The notes beneath the pieces are model-generated. The model saw nothing but the letters and a program-made list of their open reading frames with translations, made no database searches and had not been told where the DNA came from. Shown here in pieces: positions 45,326 through 54,722 of a stretch of 64,000 nt of DNA; position 1 is the stretch's first letter; each line of letters starts with the position of its first letter. The translations under genes and the position numbers were made by a program. This DNA comes from a bacterium (Candidatus Blackallbacteria) CG13_big_fil_rev_8_21_14_2_50_49_14 (GTDB lineage Bacteria > Cyanobacteriota > Sericytochromatia > UBA7694): positions 1 to 64,000 of the forward strand of contig PFGG01000040.1 of the NCBI GenBank assembly GCA_002783405.1, given 5' to 3'.

Positions 45326-46273
45326 ATGAAAACCGCATTGATTATGGGTATTACAGGTCATTTTGGCAAAGCTGTTGCGCTTGAACTGCAAAGCCGGGGC
45401 TGGCATTTGAAAGCACTGTTGCGACCTGAAACTTCAGCGAAAGCAGAGGTGTGTCAAAGCTTAAGTCAAGAATTCCCCACATTGGAAATTATTTCTGGGC
45501 AGGCCAGCCAGCTCGAAGATGTCCATCGGGCGGCTGAGCAGGTTGAGCTGATCGTCTATGGTGTCAATCCACCAGGATATGATTGGAAAAACAAAGCGCT
45601 GCCCTGGTTGGAACAAGCCGCCCGCGTGGCAGAGGAAAAACAATTGACCTTGCTCTTTCCTGGCAATGTGTATGTCTTCAATCCTGAACAGGGGCCTTGC
45701 TTTGATGAAAATGCGCAGATTCAACCGATTACTTCAAAAGGCCAAATTCGCCAGCAGATGGAGGCCCGTTTGCAAAGCGCTGCCGAGAAGGGGGCCCAAG
45801 TGATCGTAATCCGTGCGGGCAATTTTATTCCTGCGGGCAAAGGATTTTCCTGGTTGCAGCTCTTGATTAAAACTTCAGCCAAAAAGCGGGTTTTGAATTT
45901 TCCGGGCCCAGAGCAGACGCGTCAGGCCTGGGCCTATCTGCCTGATTTGGCTAAGGTTGCGGCTGAACTTGTTGAACGGGCCGATGAACTGAAGGGCTAT
46001 CAGGTCTTTCATTTTGAGGGGCATACGCTCAATTTTGCAGAGTTGTCTCAATCTCTTCAAGCCATTACCTCTCAGCCGCTGGTATGTAAAAACTTTTTCT
46101 GGCTGCCGTTTCAGTTCTTGAAACCTTTTTCTCCGCTTTTTCAAGGGGTGCTCGAAATGCGCTATCTCTGGCAAAAGGAAGTTCTTTTGGACCAAAGCAA
46201 GCTTTTGCGTTTTCTTGGCCATCAGCCAGAGCAAACGCCCCTCCAACAGATCCTTTCCGAGCTGCTGGCTTAG
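45326..46273 (+). CDS. NAD(P)-binding epimerase/reductase-like protein (atypical SDR)
   Basis: 315 residues with a Rossmann fold: ITGHFGKAVALELQSRGW is the nucleotide-binding GxxGxxG, followed by LKALLRPE, VIVYGVNPPGYDW and FPGNVYVFNP. The catalytic Tyr-x-x-x-Lys is not evident; the equivalent region reads SKGQIRQQMEARL, as in atypical NmrA/epimerase-like members. The C-terminal domain, with YQVFHFEGHTLNFAEL, resembles sugar-epimerase-like reductases. Probably a cytosolic oxidoreductase under control of the divergent LysR protein. Substrate unknown. Confidence 0.85.
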   Translation: MKTALIMGITGHFGKAVALELQSRGWHLKALLRPETSAKAEVCQSLSQEFPTLEIISGQASQLEDVHRAAEQVELIVYGVNPPGYDWKNKALPWLEQAARVAEEKQLTLLFPGNVYVFNPEQGPCFDENAQIQPITSKGQIRQQMEARLQSAAEKGAQVIVIRAGNFIPAGKGFSWLQLLIKTSAKKRVLNFPGPEQTRQAWAYLPDLAKVAAELVERADELKGYQVFHFEGHTLNFAELSQSLQAITSQPLVCKNFFWLPFQFLKPFSPLFQGVLEMRYLWQKEVLLDQSKLLRFLGHQPEQTPLQQILSELLA

Positions 46274-46287
46274 CTCCTTTTCTGTCG

Positions 46288-46320
46288 GCCTGCGTTTTAA
46301 GCTGAACCTGCAGGCTTTTT
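46288..46320 (+). terminator. Terminator of the epimerase-like gene
   Basis: GCCTGC (46288-46293) pairs with GCAGGC (46310-46315) and is followed by TTTTT. It begins 15 nt after the stop codon and overlaps the 3' end of the convergent 1181-aa gene. Confidence 0.6.
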
Positions 46321-49300
46321 CGCGATTTGATTCAAACGATCACTGGCTTGCTGTCTCAGTTCTCTGACTGCGAGACGAGATTCTTGTTTAGAGATGGCTT
46401 TTTTCTTTAGTTTTACATCCTTGGCCAAGCCCCTGAAGACGTCTGAGACTTTATCGATGGGGGTGGTCTCTGTTTTTTCCCAGGCACTGAAGCGCAGCAT
46501 GAATTTCGTCAATTCATCTCCAGAGCGGCTGGTTTGAATCAGTGAGCGCAGAATGCTCTGACTGGCCTCGCCCAGACTGTCCTGTTTCATGACCTGATCA
46601 AACAGACGCTGGCGCTGGTCAGGTGACATGTCAGCCATTTCGCCTTTCAAACTTTCGACTTGGGCGGTCAGGGCAAGTTGTCTTTGGAGCAATTCCTGAT
46701 GACGTTCTGGGCCCAAGGCAATAAAACGATCCAAAATCTTACCTGAAACTTTTGCCACAGCCGTTTCGCTGCTGTGTACTTCTTTAAAATGGGACATATA
46801 ATCTGTTTTGGCAACTTTCGGGGCATGTTTGCCAGAGGGGCTCAAAAGTTCAGTTTGCGATTGACTCAGGCTTGTCAGTTCTGTTTCCAGGGCGGTTAAT
46901 TTTTGGCTGTATTTCTCAAATAATTCAGCGGATTTTACCCCTGAAGCTTTGAGCGCCTTTTCAAAGGGTTTTGTCGATGCCAGCGTACCGTCAAAATAGT
47001 GGGTATCCACCAAACGCGCCAGTTCAAGTTTTTCAGTGTCTGTCGTTCTGGGAACCAGCTTTGCAAGATCCTCAATACTGACCTGTTTCAAAATCTGTTG
47101 CACATAGGTGGGGTGGTTGTCTTCGGCGGCACTCAAGAGTTGGAAGACCTGTTCGACCCCTGCCCGGCCATTGTCTTCGCGACAAATTTGTGTAATCAAA
47201 CGCGAAAGTTCAGGTTTCTTGCCCAAATCTGCTCCTGAAGTTTCCAAATCTGCCAGCGCTTTATCCATCACGCGGTTGATCATTTCGTTGCGAATATTGG
47301 GCAGGTCAAAGATTTCTTCAGGGGAGGTATAGATTTTATTTGGAAAAACCGAAGGCCCAGCTTTGACTAGGTTCTTCATGATATGGATGCGACCTTCTGC
47401 TGTTTCCAGTTGTGCATCCATATCTTTTTCAAGGCCTTGTATCATGGCGTCGACTTTCCGTGTCAGGCGGCCGACTTCATCGGGATCTAAGACCTTATCC
47501 CGTTCAAGATCGGCTCTGATCTGTTTGAGTGCGATCACCTTCTGTGCCCCGACATTAAAACGATTCCAAGTATCTCCCCCCGCACGGGCCATGGCATCTT
47601 GAACCCCAGCGACACTCGCTGAGCCGGTCTGTAGCAGTTCGACCATTTGATCTTTGCGTTTGGGGGCCAGAAAGCCTTCTACACCCAAGGCATCTATTTT
47701 GGATTCATGAATATCGCTGTTGACTTCTACTTTGACAAGGTCTGCACTTTCACCTATCAAACGTTGTAAAGAGGCCACCCGTGACATTTCTTCCTGCCCG
47801 ACCACGGGCACAATACCATTGGCGAGAAAATCGGCAACAGCTTCTCCCTGTCTGCGGCGAATATCATCGCTATTGCCCTTATCAGGCTCAAGCTCTGATT
47901 CAATCTCTTTGAGCGTTGTGAGCAAGGTTTTGATCTCTTCGGGGGGAATATTCAGCTCCCTTTCGATAATGACCAATGAAAAAGCGAGCGTTGATTGTGT
48001 GGGCGCTGCTGAATCAGGGGCTGCCTCTGTTGCTTCAGGAACAGCCTTTGTTGCATCGGGCACTGCTGATTTTTGGCGACTTTCTTGTATTTTATCGACA
48101 AGTTCGAGGGCTTCATCAATTGTTGTGGGTTTGCTGAGTGATTCTGGAGCGGCTTTTCCTATTTGATCAGAAAGCTTGACCAACTCTTCTAAGACGGCAG
48201 GGGTAATCTCAATTTTTAAGGAGACAGAAGTACTGCCGAATTTATCATCTTTTCGATCGGGAACAACCAGCCGGTTGGGGCTCATGCTTCTTCCCAGCAT
48301 TTTATTGACCCGATCGAGATCTTCGCTAAGATCTGCTGCCGCTGTTTTGGAATCGCTGATTTTGTATTGTGCTTCCACCCCAACAAACTCAAAGGCCTTG
48401 TCTTCCCTGTCGGGGACGCTGACCAGGCGATCGACATGTTTTACGCTGAAATGATTGCTGCGTTCTCCTGAAATAACAGAGGAATAGCCAGCAGATAAAC
48501 TGTGCTCCACTTCACGGTGAATTTCTCCATTGCGAACCACGATCGATTCAGAGCTGGTTCTTGAGATCGAGGCATCCGCCAGGGTGGCACTGGCTGTGCC
48601 TGTCAGTTCTGTGGATTTGCTCGCGCCCATTGAGACCAGACGGGCAGACTGACTGCCCATATTAAAGGCCGTAAAATCAGCCTGTTGTTTGCTCAGATCT
48701 TGGCCGATATATTCTTTGGGATCTGGGATATTAAAGGGGAGTTTTCCTGTTTCAAGAAAGGTTTTCAGCGAAGCATCGTCCATTTCAAATTCATAAAAAA
48801 CAACAGAATCAATTTTTCCCTCTGCAGTCAGCGCAAAGGGGCCCACCCCGGCACTGACTTTGCCCCCCACCGCAAGATTCGAGGGTTCAATGCGTACCCG
48901 GTATTTTAAATCTGGATTTTCAGGGGTGGGGGCGATGGCTTTGATATTGGTAATAAATTCAGTTTCAACGGTAATACCTGCTGAAACTTTGACATGACTG
49001 TTGGGCTCAACGACGCCCACACTCACGCCAATCGACATCTGTCCACGAAAGGCGATTTCATCGCCCTCTTTGAGCAGAGCAGGGTTGTCCGCGATTTCAC
49101 TTTGTGTGGGAAGATGTTTGTTGCGAAAATCAAATTGAGATTCCCCGTCTTCGAGCTTGCGGGCATAGATCACATCCCGGCAGCGCGAAACAGCCAGACT
49201 GCCTGAATAGGCCAGGGCTTCGGTGCCTGAACTTACACCGATCCCTAAATCAATCTGACTTTTTTGGGCACAGGCAAAACGTCCATCGGGAAGTTCCTTG

Positions 49301-49842
49301 ACCTTTCGCTGTTTCGAGCCTCCTAATGAGATCCCGAGGGTGAGGCCTGAGTCTCCGACATTACTGACACTGCCTTTGATACGGCCAAAGAGACCATTGG
49401 GGGTTGCCCAGACGCCGATCCCCGCGCTGACTTCATTTTTGACCTCAAGGGGGGCCTCTGAGGTCTCTGTTTCGGTGGGCTCTCCTGGAATCAGGGCTGT
49501 TTCTGTGGCCTTGGCTATTTTCGTGGTTTTTGAGGTGCCTGATGCGGCTGAAAGATCGGAAGCCCCTTTGCCAAACAAACTTTTTTCTATTTCAGGCCCG
49601 GTTGATGTTTTTTCGATTGTTTTTGAGGCTTCGTGAAGTTCTTCCGGTGACTTTTTTACAGCCAGTGTTTTGGTATCGTCCTGATCCTGCTGGCTGCCTG
49701 TTGGAGCCGGGCTGTTGGGGGTGGTTTCTGTAGGCAAGGCAGCAGGGAGCGAGGCCGGGGTTGTTGTTTCCGTTTTTTTTACCTGGGGCTTGGCTGTGCC
49801 AGGAGTCAAAGGGAGAGGGGCCTGTCGACTGATCTGCTGCAT
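46297..49842 (-). CDS. Large beta-rich/helical protein of unknown function (1181 aa)
   Basis: Three regions are visible. Residues 1-135 are Pro/Thr/Ser-rich and disordered. About 135-545 consist of Gly-alternating beta strands ([39 protein letters not shown]-like units) and end with [16 protein letters not shown], a segment like VGISPSALRG in the 502-aa protein. About 550-1181 are charged alpha-helix. Near residues 585-610 are three [19 protein letters not shown]-like repeats. No signal peptide, membrane helix or catalytic motif is seen. It may be a secreted adhesin or effector with a disordered leader, but nothing proves export. No strong ribosome site. Confidence 0.72.
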
Positions 49843-50012
49843 GAAGATGCGCCTTTCTTGACAGAAATGAATTACCTGAAATTATCTCATATTAAATGCC
49901 TATTTCCTATGGCTGAAATAGAGCGATTTATGGCCCCTCAAAGTGGGTGAGCGCTTGTAAGCTGAGCGAGAGCTTGGTAGCATGCATCAGATATACAACA
50001 GGGGAAAAATAA

Positions 50013-50948
50013 ATGGCCAATGGTCTGATGGCTTTATCCGCCTTTGAAAATCAGATTCAGAATCTGCAACGCAATCGACAGGAGCGCTCTGCAGACGCTT
50101 ATGACCAAGGCATTCAGGCCCTGCAGGAAGCAAAAAACAGCAAGTTTAAAGATAAAGAGGCCCTTTTGAAAGCCTGTGATTTGCTGTTTTTATCCTTGAA
50201 AAATAACCGCAAAAATCCAGATCCTTTTCTGGCCTTGGCCTATGTACTGATTCTGATGGGCGATACCAAAAAGGCAATCCGTTATCTGAAAGAAGTTCAA
50301 AAAATCGAGCCTGAAAATGAGCTCGCATGTAAACTGTTTCAAAGTATTCTTGAATCTCAGAAAATGATGCTTGAAAAGCCAGAAAATTCAAGTTTTGTTT
50401 CTTCATCTGCCAGTGAAAGTCAGGAGCCCAGTACGCTTTACGATGCAATGGAAAGTGAGATTCAAACGTTTTTAAAACAGGTTAGGGCAAATCAGAAACC
50501 GGTTTTGGTGTGTCTGAATTCAGAAGCTCTTGAAAGCCTGAAAACAGAATTTCAAATTTTGAGCGAAGCGCTGAACCGTTTTGATCAGCAGATTAAACAG
50601 CTTGAAGCTTCACTGGATGTAACGCCCTTATACCTTCTCTTGCGGCCGATTGAGACCCTGATTCTGAACTATCAGCGCGCGATGAATCAGAGTCGCAGCC
50701 TGCAGAAACTGTCGGCTGATCTGCTAAAGACCAAGCAGGAAACCCTGAGCATGATCCAGGCTGTGAATCAAAACGGGCAATCTGTGCAGCCCGAACTTGA
50801 GATCCTTTTGGATACCTGTGATACTTTTGCGGATCGGCTCGATGAACTGGAAGCAAAAAAGATTGATATCCAGGTGCTGCTTTTGAGCTATGAAGATTTA
50901 CTCAAACATGTCAGCTTTCTTCAGGATGTGTGTGATGAAAAGTTTTGA
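50013..50948 (+). CDS. TPR/coiled-coil protein, unknown
   Basis: 311 residues, no signal peptide. The first 115 residues contain TPR-like helices (FLALAYVLILMGDTKKAIRY, EVQKIEPENELACKLFQSIL), followed by a Ser/Glu-rich linker and a long coiled-coil half (about 150-310). Such proteins act as adaptors or secretion chaperones. It is divergent from the 1181-aa gene across a 170-nt gap, so they may be co-regulated. GGGGA lies about 8 nt before the ATG. Confidence 0.72.
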   Translation: MANGLMALSAFENQIQNLQRNRQERSADAYDQGIQALQEAKNSKFKDKEALLKACDLLFLSLKNNRKNPDPFLALAYVLILMGDTKKAIRYLKEVQKIEPENELACKLFQSILESQKMMLEKPENSSFVSSSASESQEPSTLYDAMESEIQTFLKQVRANQKPVLVCLNSEALESLKTEFQILSEALNRFDQQIKQLEASLDVTPLYLLLRPIETLILNYQRAMNQSRSLQKLSADLLKTKQETLSMIQAVNQNGQSVQPELEILLDTCDTFADRLDELEAKKIDIQVLLLSYEDLLKHVSFLQDVCDEKF

Positions 50949-51272
50949 GTCTGCCGCGCTGAAAACAGACAGGGGTCTTTTTCTCGTTATCTGAACGGCT
51001 CCACCCTGCCGACTTCTTTTAACCAGAGCAGAGTGCTCCGTCTTGTGAAATGCGAAAACACCTGAACGGTTTGGGGAAGACACTCTTTGTTTGATTGAGG
51101 AACAGGGGGTAAGGGTAAGTTCATGCTTTCTCCTGAATGAGAGGGGATTTGAATTTAGCCTGCTCAAAACCTGAATTCTGAACTTGAAAAATGATTTTTT
51201 TTGCTGCTTTTGACGATAAGATTTGGATAGGTTGGAATAGACTGTGGCGGGAAATTTTTTTGAGGTGTGAAG
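50949..51272. other. Intergenic region, nothing assigned
   Basis: 324 nt between the TPR protein and a small exported protein. A minus-strand open frame crosses it but has no protein-like character. GAGCA-GAG-TGCTC is the only short dyad. No convincing promoter by eye. Confidence 0.5.
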
Positions 51273-51638
51273 ATGGTAAAAAAAATTCTGTGCGCTCTTT
51301 TTTGGCTGGGTCTGACTGCTGCTCCGGTTTGGGCCGAGGCTCCGCTCGGAGATTTTCGCTGTGTGGGCAGTAATCCTGGGCAGCAAAAACCGTATAAGGG
51401 CTATGTGCATATTGAAAAGTCAGGCGAAACCTATACCGTGCTCTGGCGTTTTGGCGCAACAACGTATATTGGCACCGGCATAGAGCAAGGCGATGCCTTT
51501 GCTGTGATTTTCTCCAAAACCGAATCTACCAACTATGGCTTGATTCTTTTCCGCAAGGACAAAAAAAAGGGGCATTGGATTGGGCGCTGGACGCAACCCG
51601 GTAGCAAAGCCGTGGGAAGTGAGGTTTGGGGCAAGTAA
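51273..51638 (+). CDS. Small exported protein, unknown
   Basis: 121 residues from ATG 51273, with GAGG 7 nt upstream. The signal peptide (KKILCALFWLGLTAAPVWAEA) is cleaved probably after VWA. The mature domain of about 100 residues has strands such as YVHIEKSGETYTVLWRFG, TYIGTGIEQGDAFAVIF and GHWIGRWTQPG, resembling small periplasmic beta-barrel domains of lipocalin or fibronectin-binding type. No family is certain. A hairpin follows the stop codon directly. Confidence 0.75.
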   Translation: MVKKILCALFWLGLTAAPVWAEAPLGDFRCVGSNPGQQKPYKGYVHIEKSGETYTVLWRFGATTYIGTGIEQGDAFAVIFSKTESTNYGLILFRKDKKKGHWIGRWTQPGSKAVGSEVWGK

Positions 51639-51660
51639 ATCTGTCAGTTGGCTGACAGAT
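51639..51660 (+). terminator. Hairpin after the small exported protein
   Basis: ATCTGTCAG-TTGG-CTGACAGAT, a perfect 9-bp stem with a 4-nt loop starting right after the TAA. It lacks a T-tract, so it may be an mRNA-stabilising hairpin rather than a true terminator. Confidence 0.5.
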
Positions 51661-51699
51661 CAATATATACCGCTTGGGGTATCCTGTTCGCAGGCCCTG

Positions 51700-51731
51700 C
51701 ATCATGGAGTATGATGTAGGGGTAACACCCC
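51700..51731 (+). promoter_or_regulatory. Two small hairpins in the trxB leader
   Basis: CATCAT-GGAGT-ATGATG (51700-51716) and GGGGT-AAC-ACCCC (51719-51731) lie side by side just before the trxB ribosome site (AAAGGA). Their closeness to the start suggests a role in translation, although they may simply be part of the promoter region. Confidence 0.35.
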
Positions 51732-51746
51732 GAAAGGATTTTGAAG

Positions 51747-52679
51747 ATGTCAGATAAAATTGAAAATGTGATTATTATTGGTTCTGGCCCGGCTGGCTAT
51801 ACGGCTGCGATTTATACTGCCCGCGCCAATCTCAACCCCCTGATGTTTGAAGGCTATATGTCCGGTGGACAGTTGATGACCACCACCGATGTGGAAAATT
51901 TCCCTGGTTTCCCTGAAGGGATTATGGGCCCTGATTTGATGATGAAACTGAAAGAGCAGACCGAGCGTTTTGGCACCCGGGTGGTGACCCGTGACGTGAC
52001 CTCTGTCGATTTTTCTCAACGCCCGTTTAAAGTTGAAGTCGAAGGCGAAGTGCATCTTGCCCACAGCGTGATTATTTCCACGGGAGCCACTGCCAAGCTG
52101 ATGGGATTGGAGTCTGAAAAACGTCTGATGGGGCATGGTGTTTCGGCCTGTGCGACCTGTGACGGGGCTTTTTTCCGTGAAAAAGAAGTCTGTATTGTCG
52201 GCGGGGGCGACAGCGCCCTTGAAGAAGCCAATTTTCTGACCCGTTTTGCCAGTAAGGTTTACGTGATTCACCGCCGTGATAAATTGCGTGCCTCTAAGAT
52301 CATGCAGGATCGGGCCATAGAAAACCCCAAAATTGACTTTATTTGGGATACGGTGATTGAAGAAATTATCGGCGATAAAAAGGTCAGTGCCGTGCGTCTG
52401 AAAAACCTGAAAACTGGCGAAACCCATGAAATGCCGATGGATGGTGTTTTCGTAGCGATTGGCCACCGTCCCAATACTGAATTGTTTAAGGATTATCTTG
52501 AAACCGATGAGGTGGGTTACCTCAAGGTAGACGGCGCAAGCAGTCGTACCAATCTGCCCGGAGTTTTTGCTGCTGGAGACGTACACGACCCCAATTACCG
52601 CCAGGCGATTACGGCTGCCGGCAGTGGCTGTAAAGCTGCGATAGATGCCGAGCGCTATCTGGAAAGTTTGGGCCACTAA
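51747..52679 (+). CDS. trxB: Thioredoxin-disulfide reductase
   Basis: 310-residue FAD/NADPH flavoenzyme that reduces thioredoxin. FAD motif GSGPAGYTAAIYTARA at the N-terminus, redox-active CATC at C135-C138 (ACATCDGAFF), NADPH motif VGGGDSALEEA and the C-terminal FAAGDVHDPNYRQ. Length is normal. I chose ATG 51747, 8 nt after AAAGGA; an in-frame TTG lies two codons upstream. A strong terminator follows. Confidence 0.96.
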   Translation: MSDKIENVIIIGSGPAGYTAAIYTARANLNPLMFEGYMSGGQLMTTTDVENFPGFPEGIMGPDLMMKLKEQTERFGTRVVTRDVTSVDFSQRPFKVEVEGEVHLAHSVIISTGATAKLMGLESEKRLMGHGVSACATCDGAFFREKEVCIVGGGDSALEEANFLTRFASKVYVIHRRDKLRASKIMQDRAIENPKIDFIWDTVIEEIIGDKKVSAVRLKNLKTGETHEMPMDGVFVAIGHRPNTELFKDYLETDEVGYLKVDGASSRTNLPGVFAAGDVHDPNYRQAITAAGSGCKAAIDAERYLESLGH

Positions 52680-52722
52680 GCTTTTCAGGTGTTTTTTACG
52701 AAACACTGAAGCGCTTCGCTTT

Positions 52723-52768
52723 AAAAATCCCCACGAAATGGGTTCTTCTTTTTTCGTGGGGATTTATT
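52723..52768 (+). terminator. Terminator of trxB
   Basis: AAATCCCCACGAAA (52725-52738) pairs with TTTCGTGGGGATTT (52752-52765), a perfect 14-bp stem around a 13-nt loop, followed by ATTT. The remaining 235 nt up to the response regulator (52769-53004) should hold that gene's promoter, but no clear one is visible. Confidence 0.85.
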
Positions 52769-53004
52769 TGAAACCCTCTTGTTTTGGGGCTGATCCGCCG
52801 ATTTTAGGATCGGCTCTGGCACAGTCGCAGAGTTCATGTTAAGATGAGGTAATAACGACTTAGTCTCGATAAAATCAGGCGTTAAGGAATAATCACCCGA
52901 TTTAACCTGAGATCAAAGTCTTTCCATCAAGTGGAACCCGCCAATTGCGCAAAGATCGTCACAGTAGGCAGATCAATCACAGGTAGAGGTAAAACATAGC
53001 GACT

Positions 53005-53697
53005 ATGGCTGATAAGATTCTTTTAGTGGATGATGAAGAGTCCATCGTTGAATCAATTGAGTATGCACTCAAGCAGGAAGGTTTTGAGGTTGTCTGCGCC
53101 CACAATGGCCAGGATGCCTTGCAAAAAGTTCAGCTTGAGAAACCCAATCTGATCGTTTTGGACCTGATGTTACCTGAACTGAGTGGTCTGGAAGTTTGCC
53201 GTATGCTCCGCCGTGAGCGTAACGAAACACCGATCATTATGTTGACAGCCAAAGGTGAAGAAATTGATCGCGTGATTGGTCTGGAAGTGGGTGCTGATGA
53301 TTATCTCGTCAAACCCTTCAGCCTGCGCGAGCTGATTGCACGGATCCGGGCTTTGCTGCGCCGCAGCAAGAGTGCTGAAGTAGACAGTGCACAGCCCGAA
53401 ACCCACCGCTATGAAGATTTGGAAATGAACCTGACGGAGCACAAGGTGACTGTACGCGCCAAGCCCGTTGAACTTTCTCCCAAAGAATTCAAGATTCTGG
53501 CCATGTTGATGTCCAGCCCGAACAAAGTATTCTCCCGCGAAGAACTGCTTGAGCAGGTCTGGGGTTTGGATTTTTACGGCGATACCAAAACCGTAGACGT
53601 TCATATCCGTTGGCTGCGTGAGAAAATCGAAGCCGATCCCAGCAATCCCCGTTATGTTCAAACGGTGCGTGGTTTCGGCTATCGTCTCGGGGGCTAA
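53005..53697 (+). CDS. OmpR/PhoB-family response regulator
   Basis: 230 residues: receiver with phosphoacceptor D53 (VLDLMLPELSG), switch Thr in MLTAKG and Lys in DDYLVKPFS, then a winged-helix DNA-binding domain with LSPKEFKILAMLMSSP, VWGLDFYGDTKTVDVHI and VQTVRGFGYRL. It resembles the WalR/PhoP/RpaB/NblR group. The kinase gene begins 8 nt after its stop, so the two form a two-component system. Target genes cannot be read here. Confidence 0.94.
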   Translation: MADKILLVDDEESIVESIEYALKQEGFEVVCAHNGQDALQKVQLEKPNLIVLDLMLPELSGLEVCRMLRRERNETPIIMLTAKGEEIDRVIGLEVGADDYLVKPFSLRELIARIRALLRRSKSAEVDSAQPETHRYEDLEMNLTEHKVTVRAKPVELSPKEFKILAMLMSSPNKVFSREELLEQVWGLDFYGDTKTVDVHIRWLREKIEADPSNPRYVQTVRGFGYRLGG

Positions 53698-53705
53698 GCG
53701 GGGCC

Positions 53706-54722
53706 GTGGCCCTTGTTCAAAGCGGGGTGCTTTTGCTGGATCTGGCAGGCCAGATCCAGTCGGCAGACCCAGAAGCCCAAGCCATCTTGGAATCAGGTTC
53801 TGAACTGATTGGCAAATCTCTGGCTGAGCTTTGGCCTGATTCTCCTTTGCCCAGTCTTTGGGCAGAAGCCAGTACAGGTCAGGAGGCTTCTCAAGAGTTT
53901 GTCACGAACTGGACAGCACGCCCCAAGAATATTTTCGTGAGCTTGAGAGCTTTTTCTGCGCAAGAGCGTGGCTTTCTGGTCTTGATTCAGGATCTAAGTG
54001 CTGTGCGTCGGCTTGAATCGATTGAGCGTGAGTTTATTACCAATGTCTCACATGAATTGCGCACCCCTCTGACCTCGATCAAAATGGCTGCCGAATCTTT
54101 GCAAATGGGTGCGATTGTCAATCCCAAGCTCAAAGATAAATTTCTTTCCAATATTCAGCGCGAAGCCGATCGTTTGACCCGCTTGGTCAATGAGCTGATT
54201 ATTCTCGCCAATATTGAAGAAACCGGTACTTCTTTACATATTTCAGCCTTTGACCTCTTTGAAGTGCTGGACGATGTTTCATCGACCATGTCGCATCACA
54301 GCAAGGTCAATGATATTGATATGGTCAATGATTACCCCAGCAGTCTGCCGATCATCAGTGCAGATCGTGATCGTCTTTCACAGGTGCTGATCAATCTGGT
54401 CGACAATGCGATCAAATGCAATCGCCCCAATGGTACGGTGACCCTTCACGCCCATGTGGAGGGAGAGGAAGCCGTGATTGAAGTGACCGATACTGGGATC
54501 GGAATCCCGAAAATCGACCTGCCCCGAATTTTTGACCGCTTTTTCAGAGTGGACAAGGCCCGCTCCCGTGTGACGGGCGGCACTGGTCTGGGGCTTTCTA
54601 TTGTCAAAGATATTATTGAAGCGCATGGTGGCACGATTTCGGTCAATAGCGTGGTCAATATTGGCACGACGTTTACGATTCGTTTGCCGCTCAAGGCCCG
54701 TGTTCACAAAGACGTTGACTAG
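53706..54722 (+). CDS. PAS-type sensor histidine kinase, partner of the OmpR-family regulator
   Basis: 338 residues from GTG 53706. A PAS-like domain (about 5-95, LVQSGVLLLDLAGQIQSADP) comes first, without any transmembrane helix. HisKA has H116 (NVSHELRTPLTS); HATPase motifs are NLVDNAIKC, DTGIGIP and GGTGLGLSIV. It resembles the cytosolic part of PhoR/WalK kinases lacking the membrane sensor, so the signal is probably intracellular. The gene follows its regulator by 8 nt and overlaps the convergent gene by 4 nt. Confidence 0.93.
   Translation: MALVQSGVLLLDLAGQIQSADPEAQAILESGSELIGKSLAELWPDSPLPSLWAEASTGQEASQEFVTNWTARPKNIFVSLRAFSAQERGFLVLIQDLSAVRRLESIEREFITNVSHELRTPLTSIKMAAESLQMGAIVNPKLKDKFLSNIQREADRLTRLVNELIILANIEETGTSLHISAFDLFEVLDDVSSTMSHHSKVNDIDMVNDYPSSLPIISADRDRLSQVLINLVDNAIKCNRPNGTVTLHAHVEGEEAVIEVTDTGIGIPKIDLPRIFDRFFRVDKARSRVTGGTGLGLSIVKDIIEAHGGTISVNSVVNIGTTFTIRLPLKARVHKDVD

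Noticed and set aside
50898-51410. 170-codon minus-strand open frame across the gap before the small exported protein
   Set aside because: The translation is Ser/Lys/Arg-rich without structure, it overlaps two better genes on the plus strand, and no start signal is visible.
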